From an uncultured Pseudomonadales bacterium (lineage in GTDB: Bacteria > Pseudomonadota > Gammaproteobacteria > Pseudomonadales > Azotimanducaceae), in assembly GCA_958296025.1 (NCBI GenBank), contig OY282430.1, positions 558,001 through 622,000 on the forward strand: a DNA stretch of 64,000 nt, read 5' to 3'. This document shows positions 62,120-64,000 of the stretch, in pieces. Each line of letters opens with the position of its first letter. The stretch's first letter is position 1. A model generated the notes under the pieces. That model saw only the letters and a list, made by a program, of their open reading frames with translations. It was not told where the DNA came from and searched no databases. The position numbers and the translations under genes were made by a program.

Positions 62120-64000
62120 TCACGCCTCCGCGACCTGTCGGTCATCCTCGTGGTGCGCCGTCCCTATCGCGACGCTCAACCCGGCGAGAAACATGACCGT
62201 GCCTATGCCGAGCAGGTGCTGGAAGGTCGTGCCGTACAGGGCGATGACGATGACCCAGGCCACGGTCGCATCCCGGGCAAGCGACTTGGGTGCGCCCCAC
62301 TGCGCGCGCAGCAGCAGGACAATGGCGGACACGAATAGCAGCAGAGGAACGATGCCCGCCTCGCCCAGCAAGGTCAGGTACAGATTGTGAGGGCCCAGGG
62401 GCTTGCCGTAATGTCCGATGGGAGCGCCGTCCATGGATGCCAACGCCTGATAGCCGTGACCGGAGACGGGCGCCTTCATGGCCTTCTCGAAGCCCAGTCT
62501 CCAGAGCACCGATCTGTCCATCGTCAAGGTAGCGCAGATGAGGCCGCCATCGATGTCGTGGCTGCGCAGACGTTGCATCTCCCATGGCATGCAGCCGTGG
62601 AAGTCGTTGCCGGCGACGGCCAGGGAGAGACGCGGGATTCCGTCCAGTTCGGGCGGAATGGAACCGATGAGACGGTTGTCGGCCAGCCACAGTGGCCCGA
62701 GGTTCGACAGATTGGCGAACTCGGGTGGGATGGGGCCGGTCAGGCGATTGCCGTCGAGCGACAGCATGGACAGACGGGTCAGGTTCCCCAGTTCCGGTGG
62801 AATGGAGCCGGTGAGTCGGTTGCGGTCGAGCCGCAGCACATAGAGATGGTTCAGTTCGCTCAGTTCCGGGGGAATCCGCCCCGTCAGGTTCATGTCCCGC
62901 AAGTCCAGGGCGACGATGCGACCGTTGCGCCCGGTGAACACGCCCTGCCAAGACGAGACGGGCCGAGCATAGCTCCAGTTCAGCACCGCGTCGCCGGCCA
63001 GGATGTCGCGCAGGCGCATCAGACGCGCGCCGTCCTCGAACAGGTCCGGTTTGGCCCAGGGCGGCGATTCGCAGAGCAGATCGGCGGAATCCAGATCGTT
63101 GTGCCGTGTCCGCGCCGTACGCGACGCGGCCGGGATGCAGTCGGAGAATGCGTTGCCGCCCAGACGGAGGACCGCAAGACGAGCCAGCCAGTCCAGTTCC
63201 TCCGGGAATCCTCCGTATAGACGATTGTTCTCGAGCCGCAGCTCTTCCAAGCGCCACAGGTCGCCGATCTCCGGATGGATTTTGCCTAGCAGGCCGGTGT
63301 TCTCCAGCGCGAGTACGCGCAGGTTGGTCAAGGCGGTGAAATGCCCCATAGTACCGGTGAGTTCGTTGTTCCCAAGACGCAGCGAAACGAGTTTCTGCAA
63401 TGCGCTCAACTCCCACGGGATCGCGCCGGTGAGCGCATTGTTCTCCAGGTTCAGGGTCCGCAAACCGGACAGATCGCCCAGTTCCGGCGGAATGGATCCC
63501 ACAAGCCGGTTGTGGCCGAGCCGCAGCACGGCAAGGGCTTCCAGAGCCGATAGCCCAGAGGGAATTCGCCCGTTCAAGCCCGTATGCGACAGATCTAGGG
63601 CGATCACGCGAAACCCTTCCGCGGCCTCGCCGGCGATGGCGGGAAGGCCGACGGTGACGCCCCGCCAATAGCTGATGGGGACCGCGTCGCTCCAGTTCAG
63701 TTCGACATCGCCGGCCAGTGCGTCCCGAACGTCCAGCAACGTGGCGCAGTCGTCGTTCAGGCGCGACGGTGCTTCGAGGAGGGGTTGACAGAGCAGGTTC
63801 CGGTCGAGAACCCCGCTGCGACCGCGATCCTGCGTCGGCGTTTCGCCAGCCGCGTCGTCATCATCCAGGCGCAACACGACCAGCTCAGGTAGCATGGCCA
63901 CCGAGGGAGATGCGGAGCCGATCACACGGTTCCCGTGCAGCCACAGGTCGGTGAGCCGCGACAGCTTGCCCAGTTCCGGCGGTACGGAACCGACCAGGAG
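62120..64000 (-). CDS. O-antigen ligase-like LRR protein (array copy 3), partial
   Basis: The last 626 codons are present; the N-terminal membrane part lies beyond the right edge, since the frame is open to base 64000 (ending there in another repeat, ELGKLSRLTDLWLHGNRVIG). The repeat domain has at least two caps (DDCATLLDVRDALAGDVELNW and LMRLRDILAGDAVLNW) and about twelve repeats, more than copies 1 and 2. The ligase core resumes with VLWRLGFEKAMKAPVSGHG and GPHNLYLTLLGEAGIV, followed by membrane segments. The last 230 residues are close to copy 1, while the repeats differ in number and sequence. Confidence 0.85.
   Translation of the reverse strand, partial: LLVGSVPPELGKLSRLTDLWLHGNRVIGSASPSVAMLPELVVLRLDDDDAAGETPTQDRGRSGVLDRNLLCQPLLEAPSRLNDDCATLLDVRDALAGDVELNWSDAVPISYWRGVTVGLPAIAGEAAEGFRVIALDLSHTGLNGRIPSGLSALEALAVLRLGHNRLVGSIPPELGDLSGLRTLNLENNALTGAIPWELSALQKLVSLRLGNNELTGTMGHFTALTNLRVLALENTGLLGKIHPEIGDLWRLEELRLENNRLYGGFPEELDWLARLAVLRLGGNAFSDCIPAASRTARTRHNDLDSADLLCESPPWAKPDLFEDGARLMRLRDILAGDAVLNWSYARPVSSWQGVFTGRNGRIVALDLRDMNLTGRIPPELSELNHLYVLRLDRNRLTGSIPPELGNLTRLSMLSLDGNRLTGPIPPEFANLSNLGPLWLADNRLIGSIPPELDGIPRLSLAVAGNDFHGCMPWEMQRLRSHDIDGGLICATLTMDRSVLWRLGFEKAMKAPVSGHGYQALASMDGAPIGHYGKPLGPHNLYLTLLGEAGIVPLLLFVSAIVLLLRAQWGAPKSLARDATVAWVIVIALYGTTFQHLLGIGTVMFLAGLSVAIGTAHHEDDRQVAEA

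Larger units (their letters stand above)
53186..64000 (-). repeat. Tandem array of LRR-ligase + GT4 cassettes
   Basis: Order along the minus strand: ligase 3 (partial) - GT3; ligase remnant - GT2; ligase 2 - GT1; ligase 1 - GT scar; then the flippase. The GT 3' ends and ligase 5' ends are near-identical between units: the GT stop-to-ligase start junction recurs at 55774-55785 and 59476-59487. The spacing between units containing GT1 and GT2 is 3702 bases. Confidence 0.9.

Noticed and set aside
53186..64000. CRISPR-like array suggested by regular repeats
   Set aside because: The periodicity is the 72-base coding unit of leucine-rich repeats, with diverged repeats and no unique spacers.

Overview
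The window looks like a GC-rich gammaproteobacterial chromosome. The main evidence is the run rppH-ptsP-lgt-thyA-folA (10830-15948), an order familiar from gammaproteobacteria, followed by fabV and an LPS inner-core block (waaC, waaG, waaP and a double kinase). A symbiotic or host-associated lifestyle is only an inference, from plant-type leucine-rich repeats, a very large secreted subtilase, a Fic protein and heavy gene decay.

Layout. 1-3126: end of a catabolic operon (alpha/beta hydrolase, FAD-linked oxidase) and a divergent CpcT/CpeT-like lipoprotein. 3224-9316: a 2030-residue membrane-anchored or secreted subtilase. 9420-10499: a complete IS30-family element. 10830-18538: housekeeping block ending in a membrane adenylate/guanylate cyclase. 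18844-23420: four overlapping LPS-core genes. 23417-27465: a TRAP-type solute-binding protein, a Fic protein and a B12-type radical SAM enzyme.

27466-64000 is a surface-polysaccharide island in visible turnover. It encodes glycosyltransferases, two flippases, a GDP-heptose-type pathway (hddC, gmhA-like, hddA), a UDP-xylose synthase, a sulfotransferase, a polysaccharide deacetylase, SGNH-type proteins, and an SxtJ-DUF5989-carbamoyltransferase module. Many genes are frameshifted or truncated, or survive only as short tails or heads of neighbouring paralogues. Recurrent fragments include the hddC 3' end, a DUF1640 head, an RIRTGQ tail module, a flippase head and a membrane-protein tail. Several homopolymer tracts lie near 5' ends, and one (C9 at 50517-50525) puts its gene out of frame.

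The most striking part is 53186-64000, all on the minus strand. It is a tandem array of cassettes, each with an O-antigen-ligase/polymerase-like membrane protein carrying plant-type leucine-rich repeats in its periplasmic loop, followed by a GT4 glycosyltransferase. The glycosyltransferase copies are almost identical in their C-terminal half and differ in short windows of the N-terminal, acceptor-side half. The ligase copies share their membrane N-terminus and differ mainly in the repeat domain. Internal-deletion scars (53186-53359 and 60730-60788) show the array recombines. A parallel case is the 38372-40393 gene, a head-to-tail fusion of two nearly identical GT2 enzymes that differ mainly in two patches beside the predicted active site. 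Together these suggest a locus that diversifies surface glycan assembly by duplication and gene conversion around conserved scaffolds; that function is inferred, not shown.
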